Positions 15,654-23,900 of a DNA stretch of 44,799 bases are shown here, in pieces. Each line of letters starts with the position of its first letter. Position 1 is the first letter of the stretch. Both the position numbers and the translations under genes were made by a program. The stretch comes from Lachnospiraceae bacterium UBA3316 (GTDB taxonomy: Bacteria; Bacillota; Clostridia; Lachnospirales; Lachnospiraceae), in the NCBI GenBank assembly GCA_002361955.1, contig DESK01000067.1, forward strand, positions 32,744-77,542, written 5' to 3'. A model generated the notes under the pieces. It searched no databases. It was given only the letters and a program-made list of their open reading frames with translations, and was not told the origin of the DNA.

Positions 15654-16118
15654 TCAGCCGTTCAGCAGCTCCTGTTCATTCAACAGCACTACCAGCCGCG
15701 AAATAATTTTTTCCATTCTCTCATAACACTCACCGTAATCTGCCAGAGTCCCTCCCAGGGGATTATTGAGTTCCTCCTTGCATCCTACATACTCTGTGAG
15801 CGTGTAGACATTCTCCACATATGTGTGCTCCTCACAGAGCTTCCGTTTCAAATTCCAATCCATCGCCAGGATCAGTGTCCTCTCACCGAAATCCTTTTCT
15901 TCCAGCTGGGTGGCTTCATGGGTCTTCATGGTAATCCCATGGCTAACCATCACCGCCTCCGCCTTCTGATTCACCGGTTCCGGAAATAATACTACCCGTC
16001 CTCTGGATTCAATCTCCAAATCCTCCAGAAGAAATTTACTTTTCAAGATAAACTTTGCCATGGGGCCGAGGCAAGTATCTGTGCCGCTCACAAATACAAG
16101 TTTGTCATACTGTTTCAT
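15654..16118 (-). CDS. Low-molecular-weight phosphatase-like protein with degenerate active site
   Basis: A 154-residue protein with the fold and position of the YwlE/low-molecular-weight protein phosphatase family. In that family the N-terminal P-loop reads C-x(5)-R, as in VCTGNTCRSPMA. Here the equivalent stretch is FVSGTDTCLGPMAKF: the nucleophilic Cys is Ser, the following Asn is Asp and the phosphate-binding Arg is Leu. I checked this against the bases at 16040-16090. The C-terminal general-acid region is also altered (GGTLADYGECYERM instead of DPFGG). The protein is therefore probably not an active phosphatase; a binding or regulatory role is possible. It lies 10 bases after tsaC with its own AAGGAGC site, where Bacillus has the arginine phosphatase ywlE. 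Confidence 0.85.
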   Translation of the reverse strand: MKQYDKLVFVSGTDTCLGPMAKFILKSKFLLEDLEIESRGRVVLFPEPVNQKAEAVMVSHGITMKTHEATQLEEKDFGERTLILAMDWNLKRKLCEEHTYVENVYTLTEYVGCKEELNNPLGGTLADYGECYERMEKIISRLVVLLNEQELLNG

Positions 16119-16128
16119 AGACTGCTCC

Positions 16129-17175
16129 TTATACCTTCCAAATCTGATGTCCCGCGGCTTTGATAAGCCGGTTCATGATGGCCTGTCCCATCTTCGGCGT
16201 ATCAAACGCCTCCGAATAGATCTTCGTTACCGCCAGCTCGTCAAATTCTCTGAGAATTCCATACAAATGCTGGGAGATCGTCAACTCCTCATGGATGCTG
16301 CCGATGGATTTGACGATTCCGCCCCGGTAGGCATCCCTCGTCTCATCCGTTCCGATCACGCCGATCATTTCCCCTTTTTTCTCCCCTTCTGCAATCAGTT
16401 TATTAATCTTATCCACCACAGTGCCGGCTTTCCCTTCAATGATGACCAGCTCTGCCTTAGGCGCATAGTGCTTATACTTCATCCCCGGTGCTTTCGGGCG
16501 CACGCTGCTGTCCGCGGCGATCAGCCCCTTGTCCATCTCCACAGTGCCTATGACACTCTGAAGCATTTCCTGGTTAATATACCCCGGACGCAGGATCACG
16601 GGCGTCTCTCCGCTCAAATCCACAATCGTGGACTCCAGGCCGATGCCGACGCTTCCCCCATCAATGATCATGTCAATCCTGCCCCACAAATCATCTGCCA
16701 CATGGGCCGCCGTAGTTGGGCTCGGCCTCCCCGAGGTATTGGCGCTGGGAGCAGCGATGTAGCCGCCGCCGGCCCGTATCATTTCCCTGGCAATCTCATG
16801 GTCAGGCATACGCACGGCCACCGTATCCAGCCCTCCCGTAGTGCCGTAGGGAACCCTGTCATTCTTCCGGAAAATCATAGTCAGAGGCCCCGGCCAGAAA
16901 GCCCGCGCCAGCTGTCTGGCTGCCTCCGGCACCTGAACCACAATCTCCTCAAGAGCTTCTGTTTCAGCAATGTGAACGATCAGGGGATTGTCCGATGGTC
17001 TTCCCTTTGCCGCATAAATCTTCGCCGCAGCCTTCTCATCCAGGGCATTCGCCCCCAGCCCGTAGACCGTTTCCGTGGGAAAAGCCACCAGCCCACCGTT
17101 TCTTAAAATTTTCCCTGCGCGGGCGATCCCCGCAGCCTGGATACCGGTTGTCATATCTTCGATGATTGTCTTCAT
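16129..17175 (-). CDS. tsaC: L-threonylcarbamoyladenylate synthase (Sua5/YwlC type)
   Basis: First enzyme of the universal tRNA t6A37 modification, making threonylcarbamoyl-AMP from threonine, bicarbonate and ATP. The 348-residue length marks the two-domain Sua5 form. The YrdC-like catalytic domain (about 15-205) shows the core motifs GGLVAFPTETVYGLGANA, KGRPSDNPLIVH and APSANTSGRPSPT, and the C-terminal Sua5 domain (about 235-345) follows with SPGM-like VRPKAPGMKYKHYAPKA. The start MKTIIEDMTT at 17175 was chosen because a longer frame would run into the promoter. Downstream lies the phosphatase-like gene. The pairing is the same as ywlC-ywlE in Bacillus. Confidence 0.95.
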   Translation of the reverse strand: MKTIIEDMTTGIQAAGIARAGKILRNGGLVAFPTETVYGLGANALDEKAAAKIYAAKGRPSDNPLIVHIAETEALEEIVVQVPEAARQLARAFWPGPLTMIFRKNDRVPYGTTGGLDTVAVRMPDHEIAREMIRAGGGYIAAPSANTSGRPSPTTAAHVADDLWGRIDMIIDGGSVGIGLESTIVDLSGETPVILRPGYINQEMLQSVIGTVEMDKGLIAADSSVRPKAPGMKYKHYAPKAELVIIEGKAGTVVDKINKLIAEGEKKGEMIGVIGTDETRDAYRGGIVKSIGSIHEELTISQHLYGILREFDELAVTKIYSEAFDTPKMGQAIMNRLIKAAGHQIWKV

Positions 17176-17209
17176 AAACCTGCCTCTGTTTTGTGGTATA
17201 TTTGCGTAA

Positions 17210-17238
17210 ATTATAACACTTAAGGGCGAAAAGGGCAA
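17210..17238 (-). promoter_or_regulatory. Predicted promoter of the tsaC-upp-dCMP deaminase operon
   Basis: Minus-strand -35 TTGCCC (17233-17238), 17-bp spacer and perfect -10 TATAAT (17210-17215) predict a start near 17203, 28 bases before the tsaC ATG. Confidence 0.7.
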
Positions 17239-17255
17239 TCATCGGAAACGTTTTC

Positions 17256-17951
17256 CTATCGGTTTTTTGCCTCCTTTAAATATCCCATAATTCCCCGGCA
17301 GACGGACTCCGCCACCTTTTGCTGATACTCCTCCGTCACAAGCTTTGCCTCCTCCTCCCTGTTGGAAAGGAAACCGCATTCCACGATAACTGTGGGGCTC
17401 TTCGTCTTCTTCAGCAGATAGTAGGTGTCGTTGGCCTTTTTTTCCCTGGGGCGGTCCGCCAAATCCTCATTCATCGCATCCTGTATGTACCCGGCCAGCT
17501 CCTCCGCCTCCTTCGAATGGGCATAATAAAAAACCTGGGGCCCGTGGACGGCTTCCTCCGTATAGCTGTTCTGGTGGATGCTCACAGTAAACAGGGGCTT
17601 CTCCCCGTCGATCTTCGCGCAGCGGTTCTTCATATCATCCTGCTTTTTATTGGAGGCCTCCGGGCGGTAAAGCCCCTTTTCATCTTCCCTTGTCATGACG
17701 GGACGGATCCCCTCTTTTTTCAGGCAGTCCGCCAGCTTTTGGGCCACTGCCAGATTGACGTCCTTTTCCAAGGTGCCGCCCACGCCCACCTTTCCGGGAT
17801 CATCTCCCCCGTGTCCCGCGTCGATCACCACCGTGCGCCCCGTCCCCTGTACCTCCGCGGCTGCCTGCTTCATACCCCCTGTGGCTAAAAGAAAGGCGGC
17901 CGCCAAAAGCAGCGCCCCCATCACCGTTTCCATCTTCAATCTTTCCCCCAT
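17256..17951 (-). CDS. cwlD: N-acetylmuramoyl-L-alanine amidase, CwlD-like
   Basis: Zinc-dependent amidase_3 enzyme of 231 residues that cuts the bond between N-acetylmuramic acid and the stem peptide. The N-terminus has a signal or anchor helix (ETVMGALLLAAAFLLATGG, about 8-26). The catalytic domain shows VVIDAGHGGDDPG (zinc His, about 41-53), an Glu in GTLEKDVNLA, VSIHQNSY (His) and PTVIVECGFLSNREEE (catalytic Glu). Length and single-domain layout match the sporulation protein CwlD, which makes muramic-delta-lactam in the spore cortex. That exact role is inferred from size and from the sporulating nature of the host. A general cell-separation amidase is the alternative. Confidence 0.85.
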   Translation of the reverse strand: MGERLKMETVMGALLLAAAFLLATGGMKQAAAEVQGTGRTVVIDAGHGGDDPGKVGVGGTLEKDVNLAVAQKLADCLKKEGIRPVMTREDEKGLYRPEASNKKQDDMKNRCAKIDGEKPLFTVSIHQNSYTEEAVHGPQVFYYAHSKEAEELAGYIQDAMNEDLADRPREKKANDTYYLLKKTKSPTVIVECGFLSNREEEAKLVTEEYQQKVAESVCRGIMGYLKEAKNR

Positions 17952-18051
17952 GTCCTGTCTCCCAAAAACTGTTTTTCCAATATATGCAGGGACGCTTTTG
18001 TCCTATTAATCCCTCTTTTACAGGAAATTTTCCCGGATTTCCTGTAATACG

Positions 18052-18093
18052 AAAAGGGGCCGCTTCAGGATACGCTCCCGAGCAGCCCCTCTT
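18052..18093 (-). terminator. Terminator of the GH18 gene
   Basis: On the minus strand AGGGGCTGCT pairs with AGCGGCCCCT and is followed by TTTTCG. A second hairpin just beyond (about 18020-18047, ACAGGAAAT/ATTTCCTGT) could reinforce it. Confidence 0.7.
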
Positions 18094-18111
18094 TCAAGAA
18101 GTTTCACACAT

Positions 18112-19800
18112 TTAGCTTACATACTTATAGATGACATCCCAAATAGATGGCTTTTCCAATCCCAGCTTCCAGGCAGCGATCCCTCCCAGACCGTACTCCT
18201 TCACAAGCTTTGCCTTCTCCTCCAGGGATTTCTCGTTTTCCAGCCAGATCTGATACTTTCCGCCCTGTTCGTCGGTAAGCTCGGCATAATCCTGAGAAGT
18301 CTCCTGGCTCCAATTGGAGCTGACTCCGTAGGTGGAAAGCCACTCCTCCGCCCGGCTCATGCCAATGGCCTCGCTGGACACCTTTCCCTGGGCGTCGGTG
18401 TACCACAGCCTGGTATAAAAGGGCACGGCGCTGATGATCTTCTCAGCGGGAACCTCCTTTAAGGTATCCTCGATCCCCTGTTTTTCAAAGGAGAGGGACG
18501 CCACGCTTCCCGCCTCCTCAGATCCGGCGTAATGCTCGTCGTATCCCATAATGATCACATAGTCTGCCACGATTCCCTGCTCTGCCCTGTCATAGTGGGC
18601 CGTAAAAGGCATCGGCACCGGGTCATCCACAGAGAGAACGATTCCGTTCTTCCGGCATTTCACGGAAATTTCCCGGATAAACTGGATATAGCCGTCTCCG
18701 GCCTCCTCCGGTAGGGCCTCGAAATCAATATTGATGCCGTCCAGGCTGTACTGCACTGCCGCAGCCACCAGCTGGTTGGCCAGCTTCTCCCTGGACGCCG
18801 TAGACTTCAGCAGAGCTGTCGTATCCACCGCCTCATTAAAATTGTCCACCAGGGCCCATACCTCCAGCCCCTGGGCGTGGGCGTTTTCCACATACGTTTC
18901 GCTTGCCAGGGAAGAGATCTCTCCCTGGTTGTTGATCACGGAGAACCAGGTAGGTGAAATGACGTTCACGCCCTTCGCCCCCGCGATATCGTTCAGCAGG
19001 CTGTCGTTTGCCTCCATACTGGTCACCTGATGCCACACCAGGTTGATCTTGTGGTCCCTTTTGATGCTCGTATAGACAGGTTCCTCAAATTCCCGGCTGA
19101 GGGTTTCCTTGTAGGAATCACCCAGCCGCGTATTCCTTACATAGCCTATGTAACCGTCTGCCGTCTGCACCCTGGACCAATCCTCCAGCTGTTCCAGCAG
19201 AAGAAGCTTCGTCCCCTTTTCCCCATGGGTGAGGATCGGGCTCTTGATGCCTCCCTGATACCGGATCTCCTCCTCCTTCTTCAAATCCGCGAAGGACGTC
19301 TCCCCCCACCGATTGTTGATCACCAGTCGGTCGGGTTCTTCATAGAGGGTGTAGTCCATATTTGTATACTGCTGCACAAATGCCGCGGCAATATACGTCT
19401 CCGAACCGTCCACCTTCACGATGGGGTATCCTGCGTCCCGGCTGCTGCCTGAGAGGGTATAGCTGCTCTCCCCTGCCTGAACATTAATGATGTCCTCCGG
19501 CAGTGTATAGACCATCAGATTCGCGTCGGAATCCCAGTAAAACCTGTCATTCAGGTATTCCTTGACTGCCTCATAGGAAAGATACGGAATACCGCCGTCC
19601 AGGATTCCCTTCTGCTCTATCTGCTGGTCCTGTACGATCAAAGCCAGCTCCCCTCCCTCTTGTACGTCAAAATACTCCTGAGGCGACATGACCTCCTTGG
19701 AGGGAGTATACCTTTCTACAACCTTACTGATTAAACCAATCGCCGCCACCACCACAATTAATACGATTGCCGCCAGCGCCGGCATTGCCTTTTTTCTCAT
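18112..19800 (-). CDS. GH18-family glycoside hydrolase with SH3 domain, membrane-anchored
   Basis: A 562-residue surface protein. An N-terminal basic stretch and one helix (MPALAAIVLIVVVAAIGLI, about 5-23) anchor it. Next comes a copper amine oxidase N-like domain (about 55-160, GGIPYLSYEAVKEYLNDRFY), then a bacterial SH3 domain (about 190-235, including DWSRVQTADGYIGYVRNTRL), then a GH18 TIM barrel (about 255-560). The catalytic motif of GH18 (DxxDxDxE) appears as DGINIDFEALPEE, with the acid Glu near residue 370. Relatives such as SleL/YaaH bind and cut peptidoglycan or spore cortex, so a cell-wall or spore substrate is more likely than chitin. The ATG at 19800 follows GGAGG. It has its own promoter and terminator and sits next to the cwlD-like gene. 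Confidence 0.88.
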   Translation of the reverse strand: MRKKAMPALAAIVLIVVVAAIGLISKVVERYTPSKEVMSPQEYFDVQEGGELALIVQDQQIEQKGILDGGIPYLSYEAVKEYLNDRFYWDSDANLMVYTLPEDIINVQAGESSYTLSGSSRDAGYPIVKVDGSETYIAAAFVQQYTNMDYTLYEEPDRLVINNRWGETSFADLKKEEEIRYQGGIKSPILTHGEKGTKLLLLEQLEDWSRVQTADGYIGYVRNTRLGDSYKETLSREFEEPVYTSIKRDHKINLVWHQVTSMEANDSLLNDIAGAKGVNVISPTWFSVINNQGEISSLASETYVENAHAQGLEVWALVDNFNEAVDTTALLKSTASREKLANQLVAAAVQYSLDGINIDFEALPEEAGDGYIQFIREISVKCRKNGIVLSVDDPVPMPFTAHYDRAEQGIVADYVIIMGYDEHYAGSEEAGSVASLSFEKQGIEDTLKEVPAEKIISAVPFYTRLWYTDAQGKVSSEAIGMSRAEEWLSTYGVSSNWSQETSQDYAELTDEQGGKYQIWLENEKSLEEKAKLVKEYGLGGIAAWKLGLEKPSIWDVIYKYVS

Positions 19801-19867
19801 CCATTGTACCTCCAACCCTTATGTTTACTGCTATTCACAGCAGTTCATTTTCTGCTACAGTACCATG

Positions 19868-19876
19868 ATTATAACA
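19868..19876 (-). promoter_or_regulatory. Extended -10 promoter of the GH18 gene
   Basis: The minus strand reads TGT-TATAAT, an extended -10. No good -35 is visible at 17 bp. The predicted leader of about 60 nt holds the small stem CTGCTGTGAATAGCAG. Confidence 0.55.
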
Positions 19877-19963
19877 TACTTTATGCGGATATATGACCTG
19901 TTTCGACATTTTTTTCTTATTCCTGAAGGACTGTAAAGGGGATTTGGCCTTTCCGGAAATGAT

Positions 19964-20353
19964 TTATTTGATGTCTTTCACAAAATCAAACCCGATCCCC
20001 CACAATTTGTGGGAATCGTTGCTGATATAATCCCGCATATAGCACCTGTCTTCTCTGAAGGTACAGACCCTGGAAATCTCCTCCGGGCTGCTGGGCCGCC
20101 CGTTTAAAAGAAGCCTGACGCCTGACCTTTTATAGTACTGCAGTTCTCTGCATAACCGCTGTTTCCTGTTGCTCCTGTCGTCGATAGAATGCCACTTCCT
20201 TTCCTTCGCCTTTCCGGACATTTCCTTAGAAGGCCTGTGATATATTTTTCCGGTCAGGCTTTTTATCATAAATCCGGGACAACGGCGGCATGTGCGGTTA
20301 TAGACATCCGTCCTTCTCCCTTCCGGAGAAAACGAAATATAAAATTGCTGCAT
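19964..20353 (-). CDS. Hypothetical protein, 129 residues
   Basis: I do not recognise a named family. The protein begins MQQFYISFSPEGRRTDVYNR, is soluble-looking and basic, with four Cys (including RTCRRCPGFMI and the later VCTFREDRCYM) and no signal peptide or membrane helix. The opening strand followed by CxxCPGF could bind a metal, but only these Cys are seen. The frame is supported by an excellent promoter at 20491-20519 in the same orientation and by lying alone between genes. The ribosome binding site is weak, so the true start could be a little downstream. The leader of about 130 nt carries a 15-base direct repeat. Confidence 0.6.
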   Translation of the reverse strand: MQQFYISFSPEGRRTDVYNRTCRRCPGFMIKSLTGKIYHRPSKEMSGKAKERKWHSIDDRSNRKQRLCRELQYYKRSGVRLLLNGRPSSPEEISRVCTFREDRCYMRDYISNDSHKLWGIGFDFVKDIK

Positions 20354-20392
20354 AAAACTTACAGGATATATGAATGAGGGTTAGGTGCAATG

Positions 20393-20443
20393 AATGATTG
20401 CTTGAACTCTTAGATGAAAAAATGCGAAGATAATCGCTTGAAC
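20393..20443 (-). repeat. 15-bp direct repeat in the leader of the hypothetical gene
   Basis: AATGATTGCTTGAAC (20393-20407) and GATAATCGCTTGAAC (20429-20443), read on the plus strand, match in 12 of 15 bases with a 36-bp offset. They lie between the promoter and the coding start, where tandem operators or RNA-binding sites could sit. Confidence 0.5.
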
Positions 20444-20490
20444 ATAATTTTTCTTGTTACATAACTTACTTTCGTTTTCTCTTATGCATT

Positions 20491-20519
20491 ATTATAAATA
20501 ATATGATAATATTTTTCAA
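20491..20519 (-). promoter_or_regulatory. Consensus promoter for the hypothetical gene at 19964-20353
   Basis: Minus-strand -35 TTGAAA (20514-20519), exactly 17 bp, and -10 TATAAT (20491-20496). The surrounding 60 bases are very AT-rich. Confidence 0.75.
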
Positions 20520-20536
20520 GTGTTTTCTTCTCTTTT

Positions 20537-20821
20537 TTATACCTGCATTCTCTTTTCATAGGCATCTGTCCAAAAGTCCTTTTTTTCGCTGTACAGGGCG
20601 TTCAGCCACTCTACCGCCTCGTCCAGCCCTTCACCCGTAAAGGGAAAGGCCTGTTCCGTCCGCTTCTCCTCCGGCGTAGCCTCCAGGCAAAAAGGCTCCG
20701 GATACACCGTCACCAGCAGCTCTTCTTCCTTCTTTGAGAACGTAAACCTCATGCCCTGAAAGCTTCCGCTCTGCCTCTCTTTTTTGATATAGTTTAACTG
20801 ATACTTTTTTCTGTCGATCAT
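20537..20821 (-). CDS. Hypothetical protein, 94 residues
   Basis: Small soluble protein of unknown function. It begins MIDRKKYQLNYIKKERQSGS after a good GAGGAG site, so the start at 20821 is well supported over an upstream extension that overlaps a terminator. The middle has a beta-strand-like stretch (GMRFTFSKKEEELLVTVYPE) and the C-terminal part is helical and acidic (DEAVEWLNALYSEKKDFWTDAYEKR). No catalytic motif, signal peptide or membrane segment is seen. It starts right after the GH20 terminator on the same strand and is followed by the promoter of the next small gene, so it may be read at low level by read-through or from an unseen promoter. Confidence 0.7.
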   Translation of the reverse strand: MIDRKKYQLNYIKKERQSGSFQGMRFTFSKKEEELLVTVYPEPFCLEATPEEKRTEQAFPFTGEGLDEAVEWLNALYSEKKDFWTDAYEKRMQV

Positions 20822-20837
20822 TTTTCTCTCCTCTTTC

Positions 20838-20873
20838 AAAAGAGAACCTGCCATATGGCAGGCTCTCTTTTTC
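20838..20873 (-). terminator. Terminator of the GH20 gene
   Basis: Minus-strand stem GAGAGCCTGCC-ATAT-GGCAGGTTCTC flanked by A5 and TTTT. It also covers the region immediately upstream of the next small gene's ribosome binding site. Confidence 0.85.
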
Positions 20874-20912
20874 TATTTTTATGATTTCGGAAGTGCGTAA
20901 GCACAGCTATTT

Positions 20913-23900
20913 TTATTTTACAGATGCCTTGCTGCTGAGTCCGGCCTTTTTCAGCCTGCTCTTTATCAGGCTCTTCTGCTTCTTCGCCATCTTCTTCGGA
21001 AGGGTCACCTTGCACTTCGCTGCCGTTCCTTTGAACGCCTGCTTTCCGATCGTGGGAGCTTTTGTTCCCTTAAATACGATCTTTTTCAGTTTTGAACACT
21101 TGTAGAAAGCCTTCGCCCCGATGCTTGTCACATTTGCTCCGATGGTAACAGAGGTAAGCTTCTTTCCATTCTGGAAGGCCTTTGCCTCGATCTTCGTCAC
21201 CTTGAAGGTATAGCCGTCGATCTTCACGGTAGCGGGGATCTCCGCCTTCTTGGACGCCTTCACCTTTGTGGCTGTGACGGTTCCCTTCTTCGCATCAGAC
21301 TTTGTAACCTTGTAAGTGGTGCCGCCGATGGTCTTGGATGCTCCCTTTTTGGGAAGAGACGGACTTACCACGGGATCTGTCTTCTTCACAAGCTTCGTGT
21401 TCTGCAAAGCCTTTAAAGCGCCGTCTACGTCTGCCTGGGCTGCATTGGCATTGGCCAGGACAGCCTTCGCGTTGTCCACGGCCTTTCGGAGAGCCGCCAC
21501 GGAATCCGCCGTATAGTCCGCCGCGCCTGCCAGAAGCTTCTCCGCCTCTGCCACAGCCGCCGTCAAAGCGCCGGTGTTTGGCTTCGGAAGCAGGTTCTTC
21601 TTCGCGTTCTCAATCTTCTGAACGGCTTCCAGAACCTGCTCCTCTGTGGCGTCTGCGTCTGCCAGAAGCTTCTCTCCGTCCTCTACGGCCTTCTGAAGAA
21701 CCGCCACGGAATTCTCTGTATAGTCCGCCGCGCCTGCCAGAAGCTTCTTCGCCTCTGCCACCTGAGCCGCCAGCTTATAAATCGCGGGGTTCTCAGTCAG
21801 AACCGCTGCAGTCTTCTGGAGCTGCTCATAGGCGTACAGATAATCGCCCTGTTTGCTGTCTGCGTTGTCAAGGACTGCCTGCGCTTCCTTCCTGGCCTTG
21901 TCAAAGACTTTCCAGCTCATAGCTGTATAATCCTTCTCCGCGTAGCCTGCGTACTTATCAAGCTCTGCCTGCAGCTCCTTAGCGCCGAAATCCACCTGCT
22001 CATACAGGTTCAGCTCTGCCGCCGTTCCATGCTTTCCGGAGTCGGAGCTGAGGATGACAAGCTTCACGCTCTTCGCCTCGATGGGATCAAATTCTGCAAT
22101 CTTTTCCGTCATATCGGCCGCCCATATGCCGGAAGCATAGTCTTCCGCCACCGTGCCGTCTGCCTTTGTGACGTCGATCCTGTACTGTCCGATCCGTCCG
22201 TTTGCGCTGTTCTGCCTGGGCAGATAGGAAAGCTTATTGATCACCCTGGGCTGATCCAGCGTCAGTGTGATGTAGTGGTCATGGTCCAGCCCCGGAGCCT
22301 TCTCATTGGCCGCGGAATAATTGGTATGCCAGTAGGTGCTGGCATCTCCGTCAAGCATCGCCGCGATGGAGCCTTCGGAAGGATGCGTGGAGCAGGCCCC
22401 TGCCGTAATTGTATTCTGAGGGATTGCGCCCAGCTTCAGGGTGGACTCCTTCGTTCCTGTCACAGTCAGGTAATCGATCTCCCCCTTAAAGCTCTTCGTC
22501 TTACTTCCGATACGGCCCACCGGCAGCATCAGAGTTGCCGTCTTTGTGATTCCTGTCTGGGCCAGCTTCGTACTGAGCTCCGTCGTCTCATGGTTCCTGA
22601 AGTATATCTCCGGGTTGCTGTCCACCAGCTTGCCGTTTACATACAGCTGGGACGAGCCGTTTCCGCTCTGGAAGGTCAGCTCTACCCATTCTCCTGCCGG
22701 AAGGGTGTAATTGAAGGAATAGTCGTAGCCTTCTCTTGAGAAGCCCACCTTTCCTGTATGTCTCTGCACTGCCTTGATGGCGTATGTTCCGTATGCGCCG
22801 AACTCATCCTTGGATTCACAGAGGATCTGCTCGTCTTCGCCGTCCGCTTCCCCGTCCATCTTTACTCTCACGGTAAGGGACGCGCCGTCCGCGATTTTAT
22901 CGATCTCCTCCGCCGTCTCCACATAGCTCTCGCCGCCGTTCAATTTCAGGGCCTTGCCGCTGGTATCTGCGTTTACCTGTGAAACGTTCTTGCTCTCCGT
23001 TCCGTCGTAGCCGTTGGCGCTGGAATCCTTGCCCACTGTCCCGTCAAAGGTGTAATCCAGGATCTCCTTTGTGACAGAAGGAACCTCTCCGTAAATCGTC
23101 GTTCCCGGCGCTGTCCCCGTACTCTCCAAAACTGCGGAAAAGCCCTTATAATCTCTGTCTGCTGCCTCGCCCCACAGCTTTGCGCCGTATGCCGGCACTG
23201 CCTGGAAGAAGCGGTCAAAGGAATCGTACTCGGAAATACCGTTTCCGCGGGTATCGATACTGTCATGCCAGATCGCAAAGCACGCTCCCAGCATATGCTC
23301 GTTGGCCGGGCTGATGTTCAGGTTGCCCATGGCATTCGGCTGCCAGTTGCTGTAGATATTGCTGCTGTTGATATAGTCGTTGTAATAGCCTGCGGCAGGA
23401 ACAATATAGCTCGGTCCCTCCAGGGTATTGATCAGGTCATAGCCCAGATCATACATATCCTTGGGATTTGCGTAGCCTGTGTTCCAGATGTTCAGCTGTA
23501 CATCCTCAGAGGGAACCTCCGTCGTACCGGACTTGTTAGAAAGGCTTCCCCACATCCGGACGTTCTTGCCCTTGCTCTTCGCGTACTCGATCATCTCCGC
23601 GGAGAATTTACGGAACAGTTCCTTTCCTGCCTGCCCGTCCGTTCCATGATACTCGTCCGTACCGATGTGGATCGTATCCACATCCGCAAACACCGCGTCA
23701 TCCCCTACCAGATACTCATCCCAGATACTCTTCGCCCAAGCGAAGGACGCCTCATTCTCCAGATCCAGCTCTTCGATCAGGTATGCATGGCCGCCGCCTG
23801 CCTTTCTGGACATATACTCCTCATGGACACGGGTGATCGCCAGGCAGTGAGCCGGCATATCAAACTCCGGAACAATGTTTACTCCCATAGCCTGGCTGTA

